Assembly (NCBI GenBank): GCA_002408125.1
Contig: DHQO01000001.1
Coordinates: 6,855-70,854 of the forward strand
DNA length: 64,000 nt
Reading direction: 5' to 3'
Source of the DNA: Hyphomonadaceae bacterium UBA5336
GTDB taxonomy: Bacteria; Pseudomonadota; Alphaproteobacteria; Caulobacterales; Hyphomonadaceae
This document shows positions 7,362 through 16,276 of this stretch, in pieces; the stretch's first letter is position 1; each line of letters opens with the position of its first letter. Under the pieces are notes generated by a model, which searched no databases, was not told the origin of the DNA, and was given only the letters and a program-made list of their open reading frames with translations. Made by a program: the position numbers and the translations under genes.

Positions 7362-8266
7362 CTTGCCGGCCGGGCAAGAGCGAGCGGGGGACCGGGAAAT
7401 TCGAGGGCTGGTTGCTCCTTGAGATAAACTTTCGCCAGGGAGCTTGCCAGGCGGTCCATGCAAGTCTGCAATGGAGAGGCCCCTCGCGGTCCCTGTAAAT
7501 CCATCCGAAGCGTGTTCGCGAGTGCAGACTTGGTCTCTGACACCAAGTCCGTCGCGCCCTGTTCAAGCAGATCGTGAACCACAACGTCGATCCAGGGCCT
7601 GAAAGGCTCCATCAGATCATCCGCCAAGCGCAGAGCCTCGCCACGACTTTCATGCATGATCGCGAGAGACGGATGCAGGCCAGCCACGAGAATGGCTCGG
7701 GCCATGCCGGACCGGAGCACAGTATAGCCGTAATTCAGGAAGGCATTCTCCGCGCCGGATTGTCTGTCGCGGCGGAAATCCACGCCAAAAAGCTGCTTCC
7801 AATAGCGGCGGGCGGCTTGCGCCTCAACATTTCCGGAATCCCCGGATTTGACCGTGCTGGCCATCAATCGAAGGCCGGGAAGTGACTTGCCGATATGATC
7901 CAGGGCAGAGGCCTGAGCCATAATCTTGGCCGCGACGATATTTTTCCAAAGTCGCTTTTTCAGGGGGAGTGACGCATCGGCTTGCGCCTGGATTCGAAAG
8001 CCCTGTGCATGATGCCCTTCAACCGGCCAGACGACCGAGACAGGCGTGTGATTGCTGCCACAGATCACCAGGGGCGCGCCCTGGTTGGACAGGCGCGCGC
8101 AAAGATTGGCCGAAAAAGTCGCGCCATGGCCATGAACAACCACGGCCTCGATACTGTCGAAAGGCACCTCACCGATCTTTTCGCCATCGCGGCCAAGCCT
8201 TAGAAAGCCGCGCTCCACCGACAGGTGGATGCCATTGCTCGAAATCTCAACTATCTGTCCCGGCAT
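7358..8266 (-). CDS. cas1: CRISPR integrase Cas1 (type II-C)
   Basis: 302 residues from the ATG at 8266, giving MPGQIVEISSNG; an in-frame ATG 12 codons upstream (8302) is possible but would extend the overlap with cas9. Catalytic residues are all visible with canonical spacing: E148 in GNVEAQAARRYW, H205 in IMHESRGEA and E220 in ADDLMEPFRP. The beta-sandwich N-domain (1-~95) carries VVVHGHGATFSANL. Cas1 performs the transesterification that inserts spacers at the leader-proximal repeat. It overlaps cas9 by 20 bp and cas2 by 4 bp, so all three are one transcriptional unit. No csn2 or cas4 is present, which is what defines subtype II-C. Confidence 0.96.
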   Translation of the reverse strand: MPGQIVEISSNGIHLSVERGFLRLGRDGEKIGEVPFDSIEAVVVHGHGATFSANLCARLSNQGAPLVICGSNHTPVSVVWPVEGHHAQGFRIQAQADASLPLKKRLWKNIVAAKIMAQASALDHIGKSLPGLRLMASTVKSGDSGNVEAQAARRYWKQLFGVDFRRDRQSGAENAFLNYGYTVLRSGMARAILVAGLHPSLAIMHESRGEALRLADDLMEPFRPWIDVVVHDLLEQGATDLVSETKSALANTLRMDLQGPRGASPLQTCMDRLASSLAKVYLKEQPALEFPGPPLALARPAR

Positions 8267-11200
8267 GTGGCGGCCCCGGATCGAATACGCGTCCTGCCTC
8301 ATCTACATGCACAAGTCGTGCCTTTCTGTTTTTCAACTTGCCGATATTGGCAAAGTCCCACCGAAACAAATCATTGTCATCCTTGTGCCGATTGGAAAAA
8401 TCTCCCGCCTCGTTATCGGTGGCCAGATATATGACATTGTTGCTAGGCGATAGCCGAATAACATTTTTGTACGTCACTTCTCCGGGCATGTCCTCAACGG
8501 CAATCGTGTCGCCCTTGCGCAAGCGCATTATGAAGCGGGCGTCTGGATGCTCGGCCTTCCAGGCCGGGGATGCATCAGCGCGGCTGTTACGGCCCGGTTT
8601 GTTCGCATCGAAACGGCTGACTTCCCGGCACTGCCACTTGCCATCAGATGTCTCGAAAATATCCAGGCAGTAGTTTTCGCCTGCCAGAACGCCCCTAACA
8701 TGCTGGCGCGCCTGGCCATGCTGGATCTGGCGCAGGGGTGTTGCGTCCGTCACCGGCCTGTGAACGCGCACCCGGCGTGGATTGGTCCGCCGGCCGGGCT
8801 TGTCTTCATCCACATAGTCTTGCAGGGCCTGTTTGAAGTCATTGCCCGTCAGGCCGTAAGTGCGCTCCAAAAGTTCCTCGCGGATCCGGTTGTCCGCGAT
8901 ATCCTGCAACTGGCCTGCATTCTGGAAAGATGTGATCGGCTTGCGGGTCGTCAGCTTCTGTCCGGCACCATGCGGATTCTGGACAAGGCCGTAATTGGTG
9001 TCTTCGTGCAACTGACCCTCAACCCCATGATCCTTCTTGTGGGACACAATAATCGCATTCACATGCCGCTCGACATCGCCGCGGAAGCCCGGCCAGGGCT
9101 CCTCCAGGGCGGCGAGCATGCGTTCAGATGGCACTTCGGGATTTTGCGACCGGGCATGATCGGCCGCCGCCTTAAGCCTCGCCCGATCGGTCAAGGCAAC
9201 CACAATGGCATCGATGGCATGATGGCGGTGATCATCGCGATTCTTGCGCGATGGAGCGTCTGGATCATCACTCGCCCGATTGCCGTCGAGAATCTGGTTC
9301 AGCCCCCAGACTGCGCGCAAGTCCGATGTGAGGCGGCCTGGCGTGACCCAGACATGCTTCATCGCCTCGTCCCCGCCGCCATAAATGGCGCCAAGATAAG
9401 TCCGCGTCAGGCGGGCAATATATTTGGTGTCGTTCAGTTGCCGGTCGAGGAAATCACGCTCCTCGGCCTCATAGCGCTCCATGGCATCCAGGCCGAAGCG
9501 CCAGCTTTTCTGCGGCGGCAGTTCTGCGGCGCGGGACGCGATCTCGTCCCAGTCATACCCTGTCGGAGATGTCCCAAATGCGTCGTAGGGCGAGCGGCGT
9601 GCCTTGTCGCGGTTGGCCTGCCGGGTCACGAGGATCTTGTTGTTGAAACTGTCATCCAGGGTCGCTGCGAAGGGCAGGATATGGTCGATCTCGATCTCGT
9701 CCGAGAGGAGCTTGGCATAGCCAAACTGCGTATTGCTCAGCACACATCGGCCATTGGTGGCTTTGCCGCCTGTCAGTTCCTCGAAGAGGCGCAGTTTCAG
9801 CCGGTTCGTATAGGTGTTCCGGGCGCCATGGTCTGAGAGGATCTTCGCGCGCGCCTTATTTGCCTTCTGATTATCGGCCTGCTCGCGCTCCAGCTTCCGT
9901 TTGTCATCGGCACCCAGGGGCAGGTCGCGCGCCAGTTCGATCACGATCTCTTCCGGCGGGCCATAGCGCTCGATCAGACGGTTGACCACCTTGCGGAGCT
10001 GATTGAGCGCAACATGCACCGTGGGGTTGGCGATCTTGCCGACGCGTTTTTCCACACTGTCCTGGAGGTCTCCCGTTCCAAAGGCGACGGACCGTTCCAG
10101 AACCTCGCCATAATAGGGCAGTTTCCGGTCATGCACGACGCCATGGCCTTCAATGGCGCGGTGATCGCGATAGCCGGCACGTTCAACGGCGTCACTATAA
10201 ACCGGCATGTCATCAGCCATCAGCTGGGCGAGCACTTTTGAATTGGCCCGGCGGCCAAGGCGCTGGTGCCCATCGGGAAGGGGTACATCCACGATGCTGC
10301 GCGCCTTTTCCGCGTCGAGCCCATATCTTTCAGACAGCCAGGTCGCCAGGATCTCGGGATCGGAACTGATCAGCAGCGCTTCCGCCGCGCTTTCCTCCAG
10401 CTTGAAAACTCCGGCCACAGCCGCAATCACTTGCGTGCTGACCGCACGAATATGCGGCGGTGTTCGCTTTGTCAGCGGTTCAAGTCCGAGCAGAAGTTCG
10501 ACAAGCGCCTCCTGTTCGGCCAGGGGCAATTTCCGCCAGTCTGGGCCCCAGGCCTTCTTGCTGGCAAGCACGGCGGCTGTGTGATCACCTTCAATCTTCT
10601 TGCGCTTCTCCGACTCGATGCTGAACGTCACATCATCATGGAATCTGAGCGCTGTGCGCATGGCATCGAAGCTCAGATCCTTCTTGCCAAGCGCCTTTTC
10701 CGCCAGCAGGTCACGCTCGGCAAGCGTCAGCCATTCTGCCGCCTCACCCGGCCTGCGATAGTGCATGGCATTCAGCGTTTCATAGATTCTACGGCGCTGA
10801 GAAGACGGCAGGGCCCATGGCGCGCGTAGATCGGTCTCGGGTTCCAGCGTGCAGCGCCCGACAGGCTGAGGCTTCAACGGTCTCTGGAAACTTAAAATAT
10901 CGTAGAGGCGTTCTCTGGCATCTTCCGTCAGAAGATCAGCATGATATTTGGCCTGCGTCTCCCAGATCTTTTCGAACTCTTTCAGGATGAGATCCCGCGT
11001 CGGATAGAACTCATAAAAGGCTTTTGTGCCCTCGCCATTCAGGCGCGCACGGGTGGAGGCATGCAGATTACCTTCGAGCCTTGGGCGGCCAAACAGTTCG
11101 CCCAAGGTGTGAGCATTCCTGTCTTTCATTCGAGCCAGAGTTTCCGCAGCCCCCATCGAGATCTTGCCGTCTTTGGCGTCCTTGTCCGTTTTGCGGTTCG

Positions 11201-11660
11201 ACTTGAAGCCGCGCCTTTGCTGGAGATGAAACAGGGCGCGTCCGATCTGATACGGTGAGAGCGGCTCATTCAGCGCCCGTGCCCGCAGGCACCAGGGATC
11301 GAAATCACGCAGACTGTCTTGCGTTTGTCCCCCGCCGATCGGGTTTTCCAGAGCTTTGCGTTCGGCCAGGTCCGCCGGCAACAGACTGGCTTCGATCAAG
11401 GCCCACAGGAACGCCTCCCGCCTTTCCAAGCGCCGATCCCGGTTACGGCGCATACCTCTCGGCACGCGGCGTTGAGCGGCAAGCGATTGTTTGTCCTTTG
11501 GGTTCCTGCCATCGGAAAAGATACGCACACCGGCGGCCGGCACGAAGTGTTCGCCAGTCCCGAACTCCAGCAAGCCAGTCGGGCGCAGGGCTTCATTAAG
11601 GCAAAGGGCCGCCCAACCGATGGAATTCGAGCCGATATCCAGTCCCAACCGCCACATCAT
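8247..11660 (-). CDS. cas9: Cas9 RNA-guided endonuclease (type II-C)
   Basis: 1137 residues (ATG ATG start at 11660/11657). RuvC-I is GLDIGSNSIGW (D8), the Arg-rich bridge helix lies at ~62-80, RuvC-II is EEIVIELARD (E575), HNH is EIDHILPF (D659, H660) with N683 in QANRDK, and RuvC-III is HHAIDA (H814, D817). All nuclease residues are intact, so double-strand cleavage is expected. The size fits compact II-C enzymes and not the ~1370-residue II-A type. The C-terminal PAM-interacting domain (~900-1137) is distinct and its PAM cannot be read from sequence alone. It is first gene of the cas9-cas1-cas2 operon and divergent from the tracrRNA gene. Confidence 0.98.
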   Translation of the reverse strand: MMWRLGLDIGSNSIGWAALCLNEALRPTGLLEFGTGEHFVPAAGVRIFSDGRNPKDKQSLAAQRRVPRGMRRNRDRRLERREAFLWALIEASLLPADLAERKALENPIGGGQTQDSLRDFDPWCLRARALNEPLSPYQIGRALFHLQQRRGFKSNRKTDKDAKDGKISMGAAETLARMKDRNAHTLGELFGRPRLEGNLHASTRARLNGEGTKAFYEFYPTRDLILKEFEKIWETQAKYHADLLTEDARERLYDILSFQRPLKPQPVGRCTLEPETDLRAPWALPSSQRRRIYETLNAMHYRRPGEAAEWLTLAERDLLAEKALGKKDLSFDAMRTALRFHDDVTFSIESEKRKKIEGDHTAAVLASKKAWGPDWRKLPLAEQEALVELLLGLEPLTKRTPPHIRAVSTQVIAAVAGVFKLEESAAEALLISSDPEILATWLSERYGLDAEKARSIVDVPLPDGHQRLGRRANSKVLAQLMADDMPVYSDAVERAGYRDHRAIEGHGVVHDRKLPYYGEVLERSVAFGTGDLQDSVEKRVGKIANPTVHVALNQLRKVVNRLIERYGPPEEIVIELARDLPLGADDKRKLEREQADNQKANKARAKILSDHGARNTYTNRLKLRLFEELTGGKATNGRCVLSNTQFGYAKLLSDEIEIDHILPFAATLDDSFNNKILVTRQANRDKARRSPYDAFGTSPTGYDWDEIASRAAELPPQKSWRFGLDAMERYEAEERDFLDRQLNDTKYIARLTRTYLGAIYGGGDEAMKHVWVTPGRLTSDLRAVWGLNQILDGNRASDDPDAPSRKNRDDHRHHAIDAIVVALTDRARLKAAADHARSQNPEVPSERMLAALEEPWPGFRGDVERHVNAIIVSHKKDHGVEGQLHEDTNYGLVQNPHGAGQKLTTRKPITSFQNAGQLQDIADNRIREELLERTYGLTGNDFKQALQDYVDEDKPGRRTNPRRVRVHRPVTDATPLRQIQHGQARQHVRGVLAGENYCLDIFETSDGKWQCREVSRFDANKPGRNSRADASPAWKAEHPDARFIMRLRKGDTIAVEDMPGEVTYKNVIRLSPSNNVIYLATDNEAGDFSNRHKDDNDLFRWDFANIGKLKNRKARLVHVDEAGRVFDPGPPHAGTDS

Positions 11661-11760
11661 GATGAAAACCTTTTGAATCTATAGATAAAAGGAGAGCCGA
11701 CTTTGGATCATCGGCGCCCCGGCAAACCAGTTACAGTTGACCCGTGCTTTCGTAGTGCAC
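11661..11760 (-). promoter_or_regulatory. cas9 upstream region with 10-bp palindrome
   Basis: The perfect palindrome ATCTATAGAT at 11677-11686 lies about 17 bp before the cas9 start. On the minus strand it overlaps a plausible -10 (TATAGA) and is followed by AAAAGG as ribosome site. It may be the operon promoter, an operator, or both. No clear -35 is seen, so the assignment is tentative. Confidence 0.35.
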
Positions 11761-11819
11761 GCTAAAAGCGATAGGTTTTCAAGATGAGCCTTGCAATTGA
11801 AAGGCTTGTCGGATTAAGT

Positions 11820-11901
11820 ATGCGGATCAGGAAGTGTGGTCTCTCCGTTAACAAGGTTAAACCACAAAATGGGCGTCCCTATGGGACGCCCAAATCTATT
11901 T
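11820..11901 (+). ncRNA. tracrRNA of the type II-C system
   Basis: The anti-repeat GATCAGGAAGTGTGG (11824-11838) is the exact complement of repeat positions ~15-29. After a small mismatched bulge, CCGTTAAC (11845-11852) pairs again with the 5' end of the repeat (GTTGCGG). Downstream, ACAAGGTTAAACCAC matches the nexus region style of alphaproteobacterial II-C tracrRNAs, and GGGCGTCCC-TAT-GGGACGCCC (11871-11891) is a terminator hairpin followed by a T-rich tail. Two promoters are possible: TTGCAA (11791) with TTAAGT (11814), 17 bp apart, or TTGACC (11737) with GCTAAA (11761). The second would give a longer primary transcript. Confidence 0.88.
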
Positions 11902-12030
11902 TCCCCTCAAAAACCAAATTGTCTTTAAGACTGAGGCGACACCTCATTTATTCTTGGATATCACTATACCCCCCCGCTTTCGCGGGGATGGGCGGTTCTG
12001 GGTTTGTGTGTTATCTGAAATGAATTCAGA
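11902..12030. other. Intergenic stretch between tracrRNA and YkvA gene
   Basis: No coding signal. It contains one strong hairpin, CCCCGC-TTTC-GCGGGG (11972-11987), lying just downstream of the leftward YkvA gene. It lacks a T-run on either strand, so it could be a weak terminator or a boundary between the CRISPR locus and the core genome. Nothing else is apparent. Confidence 0.5.
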
Positions 12031-12450
12031 TCAGGCCTTCGCGCCTTTTTCCTGCGCAACGGCAGGTTCCGGAATTCCCAGCAGACGCCGCGCAGCCCGG
12101 CGGTGGTTTTCCTTCACATGTGCCCCGACAATGCCGAGTGCGGTGGCGAGCACTGTGGCATCGTCAGTGAATCCCAACGCGGCGATCATGTCCGGCACGG
12201 CATCGGTGGGCACCACAAAATAGGCCAGCGCGCCGAGCAGAACAGCCTTGGCCTTGCGCGGGGTTTTTGGATCGATGGCGGCGTAATAGGAGGCCGCCAG
12301 ATCGTCGGCAAAGGGGATGCGCCCGGCCACTCTAAGCAGCTTTGGCAGGAAGCGCCGGCGGGTCGTCCGCGTGCTGCGATTGATCGCAAGCGGGAGCTGC
12401 GCCCTGTCAGGGCCGGCGGGTTGGGGCTTCATTTCCCTCGCGTCAGTCAT
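12031..12450 (-). CDS. YkvA family protein (DUF1232)
   Basis: 139 residues from ATG 12450. After a ~35-residue polar start, the protein has PFADDLAASYYAAIDPKTPRKAK, then the hydrophobic segment AVLLGALAYFVVPTDAVPD and the conserved GFTDDATVLATAL block. PxDxxPD followed by GxxDD is the signature of the DUF1232/YkvA family. Members are small proteins with one or two membrane-associated helices and no established biochemical role. It is divergent from the SDR gene at 12517 with 66 bp between starts. Confidence 0.88.
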   Translation of the reverse strand: MTDAREMKPQPAGPDRAQLPLAINRSTRTTRRRFLPKLLRVAGRIPFADDLAASYYAAIDPKTPRKAKAVLLGALAYFVVPTDAVPDMIAALGFTDDATVLATALGIVGAHVKENHRRAARRLLGIPEPAVAQEKGAKA

Positions 12451-12516
12451 TGGCCACTCCGTCTCTAAAGAGTAGATCGCCCGTAACGACACCAGTTCAA
12501 GGGAGAACCTCCAGCC

Positions 12517-13299
12517 ATGAAACTCGATTCCTCCATTTCCGCCGTCATCACGGGTGGCGCGTCCGGTCTGGGCGCGGCCACAGCGACCAAGCTCGCAAAA
12601 GACTATGGCGTGAAGGTGGCCCTGTTCGATCTGAATGAAGAAAAGGGCGAGGCACTGGCCGCCGAGCTGGGCGGTGTGTTCTGCAAGGTTGATGTCACCA
12701 ATGATGACAGCGTGGATGCCGGCTTTGAGAAATCCCGCGCGGCGATCGGTCAGGAACGTATCCTGGTCAACTGCGCCGGCACCGGCAATGCCATCAAGAC
12801 CGTCTCGCGCGACAAGGAAACCGGCGAGATCAAACATTTCCCGCTCGATAAGTTCAATCTGATCATTCAGATCAACCTGGTCGGCACCTTCCGCTGCATC
12901 GCCAAGTCGGCCGCCGGCATGGCGACACTCGATCCCATCGACGGCGAGCGCGGCGCGATCGTGAACACCGCTTCGGTCGCCGCCGAGGATGGCCAGATCG
13001 GCCAGGCGGCCTATTCGGCCTCCAAGGGCGGCGTGGTCGGCATGACCCTGCCGATTGCGCGCGACCTTTCCCGCGAGCTGATCCGCGTGAACACGATCCT
13101 GCCGGGTATCTTCAACACGCCGCTGCTGCAGGGCGCGCCGGAGAATGTGAAGCAGGCGCTTGGCGCCATGGTGCCGAATCCGGCCCGGCTCGGCGACCCG
13201 GCCGAATACGCTTCGCTGGCCACGGAAATGATCCGCAACGCCTATTTCAACGGCGAGGATGTGCGCCTGGATGGCGCGATCCGCATGGCGCCGCGCTAG
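12517..13299 (+). CDS. SDR dehydrogenase, 3-hydroxyacyl-CoA dehydrogenase type 2-like
   Basis: 260 residues. The Rossmann motif is TGGASGLGAATA near residue 12, Asp in FDLNEEK selects NAD, and the catalytic set is Ser in NTASVAAEDG with YSASKGG. The unusually long stretch before the active site (KETGEIKHFPLDKFNLIIQINLVGTF, read as a continuous segment ~100-125) and the C-terminal NGEDVRLDGAIRMAPR match the HSD17B10 / type II 3-hydroxyacyl-CoA dehydrogenase group. It probably oxidises 3-hydroxyacyl-CoA in fatty-acid or isoleucine degradation, which would fit the branched-chain dehydrogenase operon further right. The stop overlaps the convergent neighbour by 4 bp. Confidence 0.85.
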   Translation: MKLDSSISAVITGGASGLGAATATKLAKDYGVKVALFDLNEEKGEALAAELGGVFCKVDVTNDDSVDAGFEKSRAAIGQERILVNCAGTGNAIKTVSRDKETGEIKHFPLDKFNLIIQINLVGTFRCIAKSAAGMATLDPIDGERGAIVNTASVAAEDGQIGQAAYSASKGGVVGMTLPIARDLSRELIRVNTILPGIFNTPLLQGAPENVKQALGAMVPNPARLGDPAEYASLATEMIRNAYFNGEDVRLDGAIRMAPR

Positions 13300-13835
13300 T
13301 CCACGCGACGGCCAGGCCAGTCAAGCGGCGCGGTTTCACTCACCACGCCGTTGCGGCCGACAAAATTCGGGAGCGCTGTGCGGGCCACAACGGCAGGGGC
13401 TGTCGGTGCGGCGACCGGCTCTGTTGGCGCTTCCGTCGCCGGACTGGCCTGCTCCGGCATGGGCTCGCCCGAAGCGCCGCTGAGCGATGTTTCGGTGCCC
13501 CGACCCGGATAGACCGGGCGGCGCACGCCAATGCCGAGCCGCTCAAGCGTTTCGACCGTGAGCAGACCTTCCATCATGCCCTCATCGCGCTGGAAGGCGC
13601 GCATGGCCGTCATGGTGCGCGGGCCGATGACGCCATCGATGGGACCGGGATTGAAGCCGCGCACGGCCAGTTCGGCCTGGATCCGGCGAATGGCTTCGGC
13701 GCGCGGGGCCACGACGACCTGCACCACGTCGGCCTCGATGACATGTGGCATGTCCGCGGCCTGAGCATGATGTTCGGCCATGGCTGGCGCGGTCAGCCAG
13801 GTCATGGCGATGAGGGCGAGCAGCAGGGCTTTCAT
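13296..13835 (-). CDS. Secreted peptidoglycan-binding-like protein
   Basis: 179 residues from ATG 13835. A signal peptide (LLLALIAMTWLTAPAMA) is followed by a PG_binding_1-type repeat at ~60-105: IRRIQAELAVRGFNPGPIDG, VIGPRTMTAMRAFQRDEG and LTVETLERLG. This three-helix domain usually binds peptidoglycan in the periplasm. The C-terminal ~65 residues are Pro/Ala/Thr-rich and probably unstructured. No enzymatic domain is attached, so it is likely a cell-wall binding accessory or structural protein. Confidence 0.85.
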   Translation of the reverse strand: MKALLLALIAMTWLTAPAMAEHHAQAADMPHVIEADVVQVVVAPRAEAIRRIQAELAVRGFNPGPIDGVIGPRTMTAMRAFQRDEGMMEGLLTVETLERLGIGVRRPVYPGRGTETSLSGASGEPMPEQASPATEAPTEPVAAPTAPAVVARTALPNFVGRNGVVSETAPLDWPGRRVD

Positions 13836-14007
13836 GGCGCAGGTCCTTTCCGGTTCACACTTGCCAGCATCGGCCAACTGGCCCGCCAGTCAATCGAAAC
13901 GCGGTTCTTGGCCCCCAGCTGGGGAAGTGAGGGTGTAGCACTCGCCTGACGGGCGGCTTGCACCTTCGCCACAAGTCTCTTACGCAACTTCCCGACAGGA
14001 GACGCCG

Positions 14008-15012
14008 ATGACAGAGACAAAGCCCCGTTACGACTGGACGCGCGAGGAAATCCGCGCGCTGTATGAGCTTCCGCTCGACGCGCTGATCGCGAAATCGCTG
14101 GCGGTAAAGGCCGTGAACTGGGCCGATGGCGCGGTGCAGAAATCCCAGCTCTTGTCCATCAAGACGGGCGGCTGCGCGGAAAATTGCGGCTATTGCAGCC
14201 AGTCGGCCCATTTCGATACCGGGCTGAAGGCGGAAAAACTGCTGCCGCTTGAAGAGGTTGTCTCCGCGGCGCGCTCGGCCAAGGCCAATGGTGCGGACCG
14301 GTTCTGCATGGGCGCGGCCTGGCGCAGTCTCAAACCGCGCGATGTGCCGAAAGTCGCGGCCATGATCGAGGCGGTGAAGGCCGAGGGCCTGGAGACCTGC
14401 GTCACGCTCGGCATGCTCGAAGAGGGCCAGGCCGAGGCGCTGAAGGCTGCTGGCCTCGATTACTATAACCACAATCTCGATACCTCGCCGGAATATTACG
14501 ACCAGGTGGTCACCACGCGGGTCTATGACGACCGGCTCGATACGCTGGGCAAGGCGCGCACCGCCGGGCTGAAGCTGTGCTGCGGCGGCATTCTGGGCAT
14601 GGGTGAGAGCCGGGAAGACCGGGTCGGACTGATCCATGAGTTGTCGAAACTCGCCCCCCATCCTGAAAGCGTGCCTGTGAACATGCTGGTCCCGATCGAG
14701 GGCACGCCGCTCGGTCAGAGCCCGAAGATCAGCGTGATCGAAATGGCGCGCGCCATTGCCGTCTGCCGGATCGTGTTCCCGGAAAGCTGGGTACGCCTGT
14801 CGGCCGGCCGCGAGGAAATGAGCGAGGAGGGCCAGGCGCTCTGCCTGCTCGCCGGCGCCAATTCCATCTTTGTCGGCGACCGCCTGCTGACCACCGACAA
14901 CCCGGATGTCGACGAGGATGCCGGCCTGATGGGCCAGCTTGGCTTTGAGGCGACGGCGCTGGACGACATGCCAAAGGGCGCGGCGAGGACCACGCTGCTG
15001 GATGCGCGCTGA
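14008..15012 (+). CDS. bioB: Biotin synthase
   Basis: 334 residues. The radical-SAM cluster motif is CAENCGYC (C-x3-C-x2-C), followed by SQSAHFDTGL as in all BioB proteins. The [2Fe-2S] ligands and the YNHNLDTSPEYY motif are present, as is the C-terminal NSIFVGDRLLTT. It converts dethiobiotin to biotin by sulfur insertion. It stands alone here, with no bioA, bioD or bioF alongside; a HAD-family gene follows 2 bp after the stop and is probably co-transcribed. No BirA or BioR box was evident upstream. Confidence 0.97.
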   Translation: MTETKPRYDWTREEIRALYELPLDALIAKSLAVKAVNWADGAVQKSQLLSIKTGGCAENCGYCSQSAHFDTGLKAEKLLPLEEVVSAARSAKANGADRFCMGAAWRSLKPRDVPKVAAMIEAVKAEGLETCVTLGMLEEGQAEALKAAGLDYYNHNLDTSPEYYDQVVTTRVYDDRLDTLGKARTAGLKLCCGGILGMGESREDRVGLIHELSKLAPHPESVPVNMLVPIEGTPLGQSPKISVIEMARAIAVCRIVFPESWVRLSAGREEMSEEGQALCLLAGANSIFVGDRLLTTDNPDVDEDAGLMGQLGFEATALDDMPKGAARTTLLDAR

Positions 15013-15014
15013 GC

Positions 15015-15662
15015 ATGGCCAGTAAAATCGAGGCCGTGATCTGGGATTTCGGCGGGGTCATCACCTCCTCGCCGTTTGAGGCCTTCAATCGCTATGAGGC
15101 CGAGAACGGCCTGCCGAAGGATTTCATCCGCTCGGTCAATGCTCTGAACGGCGACACCAATGCCTGGGCGCGCCTGGAACGCTCGGAGGTGACCGGCGAG
15201 GAATTCGACGCCCTCTTTGCCGCAGAGGCGCGCGCGCTCGGCCATGAGGTGCCGGGCAGCCATGTGCTCGCGCTGCTCTCGGGCCAGATCCGGCCCGCCG
15301 TGGTCGAGGCGCTGAAGGTCTGCCGGAAAAATGCGAAGGTCGGCTGCATCACGAACAATGCTCCCATCGGCAAGGGGGCGGGGATGAGCAGCGATGAGGG
15401 CAAGGCCGCCGCCGTGGCCGAGGTGCTCTCCCTGTTTCACCATGTGATCGAAAGCTCCAGGATCGGCATCCGCAAGCCCGATCCGCGCATCTATGCCCTG
15501 ATGTGCGAGGCGCTGGATGTCGATCCGGCCAAATGCGTCTATCTCGACGATCTCGGCATCAACCTGAAACCTGCCCGCGCCATGGGCATGTCGACCATCA
15601 AGGCCGTCTCAGAGGCGCAATTGCTGGCCGATCTGAAGGCGGCGACAGGTTTTCCGATTTGA
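15015..15662 (+). CDS. HAD-family hydrolase
   Basis: 215 residues. HAD motif I is VIWDFGGVI (the nucleophile Asp then GG replacing the usual second Asp), motif II Thr/Ser is in CITNNAP, motif III Lys is in GIRKPDPRIY and motif IV is VYLDDLGINLKPA. This GG variant and the sequence style match the phosphatase-like domain found in epoxide hydrolases and ACAD10. The second Asp of DxD is lacking, so classical phosphatase activity is doubtful. It begins 2 bp after bioB and is likely in the same transcript. Confidence 0.85.
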   Translation: MASKIEAVIWDFGGVITSSPFEAFNRYEAENGLPKDFIRSVNALNGDTNAWARLERSEVTGEEFDALFAAEARALGHEVPGSHVLALLSGQIRPAVVEALKVCRKNAKVGCITNNAPIGKGAGMSSDEGKAAAVAEVLSLFHHVIESSRIGIRKPDPRIYALMCEALDVDPAKCVYLDDLGINLKPARAMGMSTIKAVSEAQLLADLKAATGFPI

Positions 15663-15692
15663 TTCCCGGTGCGGCTGGCGTAAGGGCCAGTC

Positions 15693-16265
15693 ATGCGCCA
15701 CTGGGTGGGTCTTCTACTGGCGATTTGCCTCACAGGTTGCGGGAATGCCTCGCGCGATCCGGCATCTGCGCCTGCGCCCGATGAAAGCCTGTTCGAGACC
15801 GAGGCTCCGACCGCCCCGCCGGAGCTGCCCGATGCGGTGACTGCCACGCGCGAGGAGCTGTTGGAGATCTCCGGGGCCGGTTCGATCCGGCGGCTCTCCT
15901 ACAAGGCCAATGCCGAGCCGAACTTCCTGTCGAATTTCGGCGGCGCAGACCACTATGCCCACTGGGACCTGATGCGCCGTACCGGCTGGGACCCGAACCT
16001 ACATCTGATCGAGTTGTTCAAGATGCCCTATGGCGTGCGCCAGGTCGGCCAGGAGACCTGGTATATCTGGCCGGACCTCGCCGCCCGCGACCCGGCTGAT
16101 CTCGCGCCGGAAAAGCTCTCCCACCGCGACCAGGCGCGCCTTCTCACCCTCATCGGACCGGGCGGCGTGCAGGAGCTGGCCGCCGGCCAACCCTATCCCG
16201 GCGAGCGTACCGCCATTTCCGAATCCGGTTCATGGCGTTATTTCCTTCATGAATCCGCTGACTGA
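15693..16265 (+). CDS. Lipoprotein of unknown function
   Basis: 190 residues. The N-terminus WVGLLLAICLTGCGNAS is a lipoprotein signal peptide with lipobox LTGC, so Cys ~16 would be lipidated. The mature part has a Pro/Ala-rich linker and then a ~130-residue domain with Trp- and Tyr-rich segments (YAHWDLMRRTGWDPN, WYIWPDLAARDP). I recognise no family by name. It lies between the HAD gene and phhB on the same strand and was probably transferred with this small cluster. Confidence 0.75.
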   Translation: MRHWVGLLLAICLTGCGNASRDPASAPAPDESLFETEAPTAPPELPDAVTATREELLEISGAGSIRRLSYKANAEPNFLSNFGGADHYAHWDLMRRTGWDPNLHLIELFKMPYGVRQVGQETWYIWPDLAARDPADLAPEKLSHRDQARLLTLIGPGGVQELAAGQPYPGERTAISESGSWRYFLHESAD

Positions 16266-16276
16266 AGGAGATTCAC

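Noticed and set aside
757..8302. Casposon hypothesis (PolB plus Cas1)
   Set aside because: The Cas1 here is the canonical type II-C protein in an operon with cas9 and cas2, separated from PolB by an unrelated gene pair and the array. No terminal inverted repeats were seen around a PolB-Cas1 unit.
8547..9836. 429-aa frame antisense to cas9
   Set aside because: Its sequence is the mirror of a high-G+C coding gene; no ribosome site, motif or sensible composition, while the cas9 frame has all family motifs.
11677..11690. BioR-like box (TTATCTATAA) near cas9
   Set aside because: TTATCTATAG resembles it on the minus strand, but there is no biotin gene nearby and the match overlaps a plausible -10 of the cas operon.
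12451..12837. Long N-terminal extension of the YkvA frame
   Set aside because: It runs antisense through the divergent SDR gene; the ATG at 12450 gives the normal family length.
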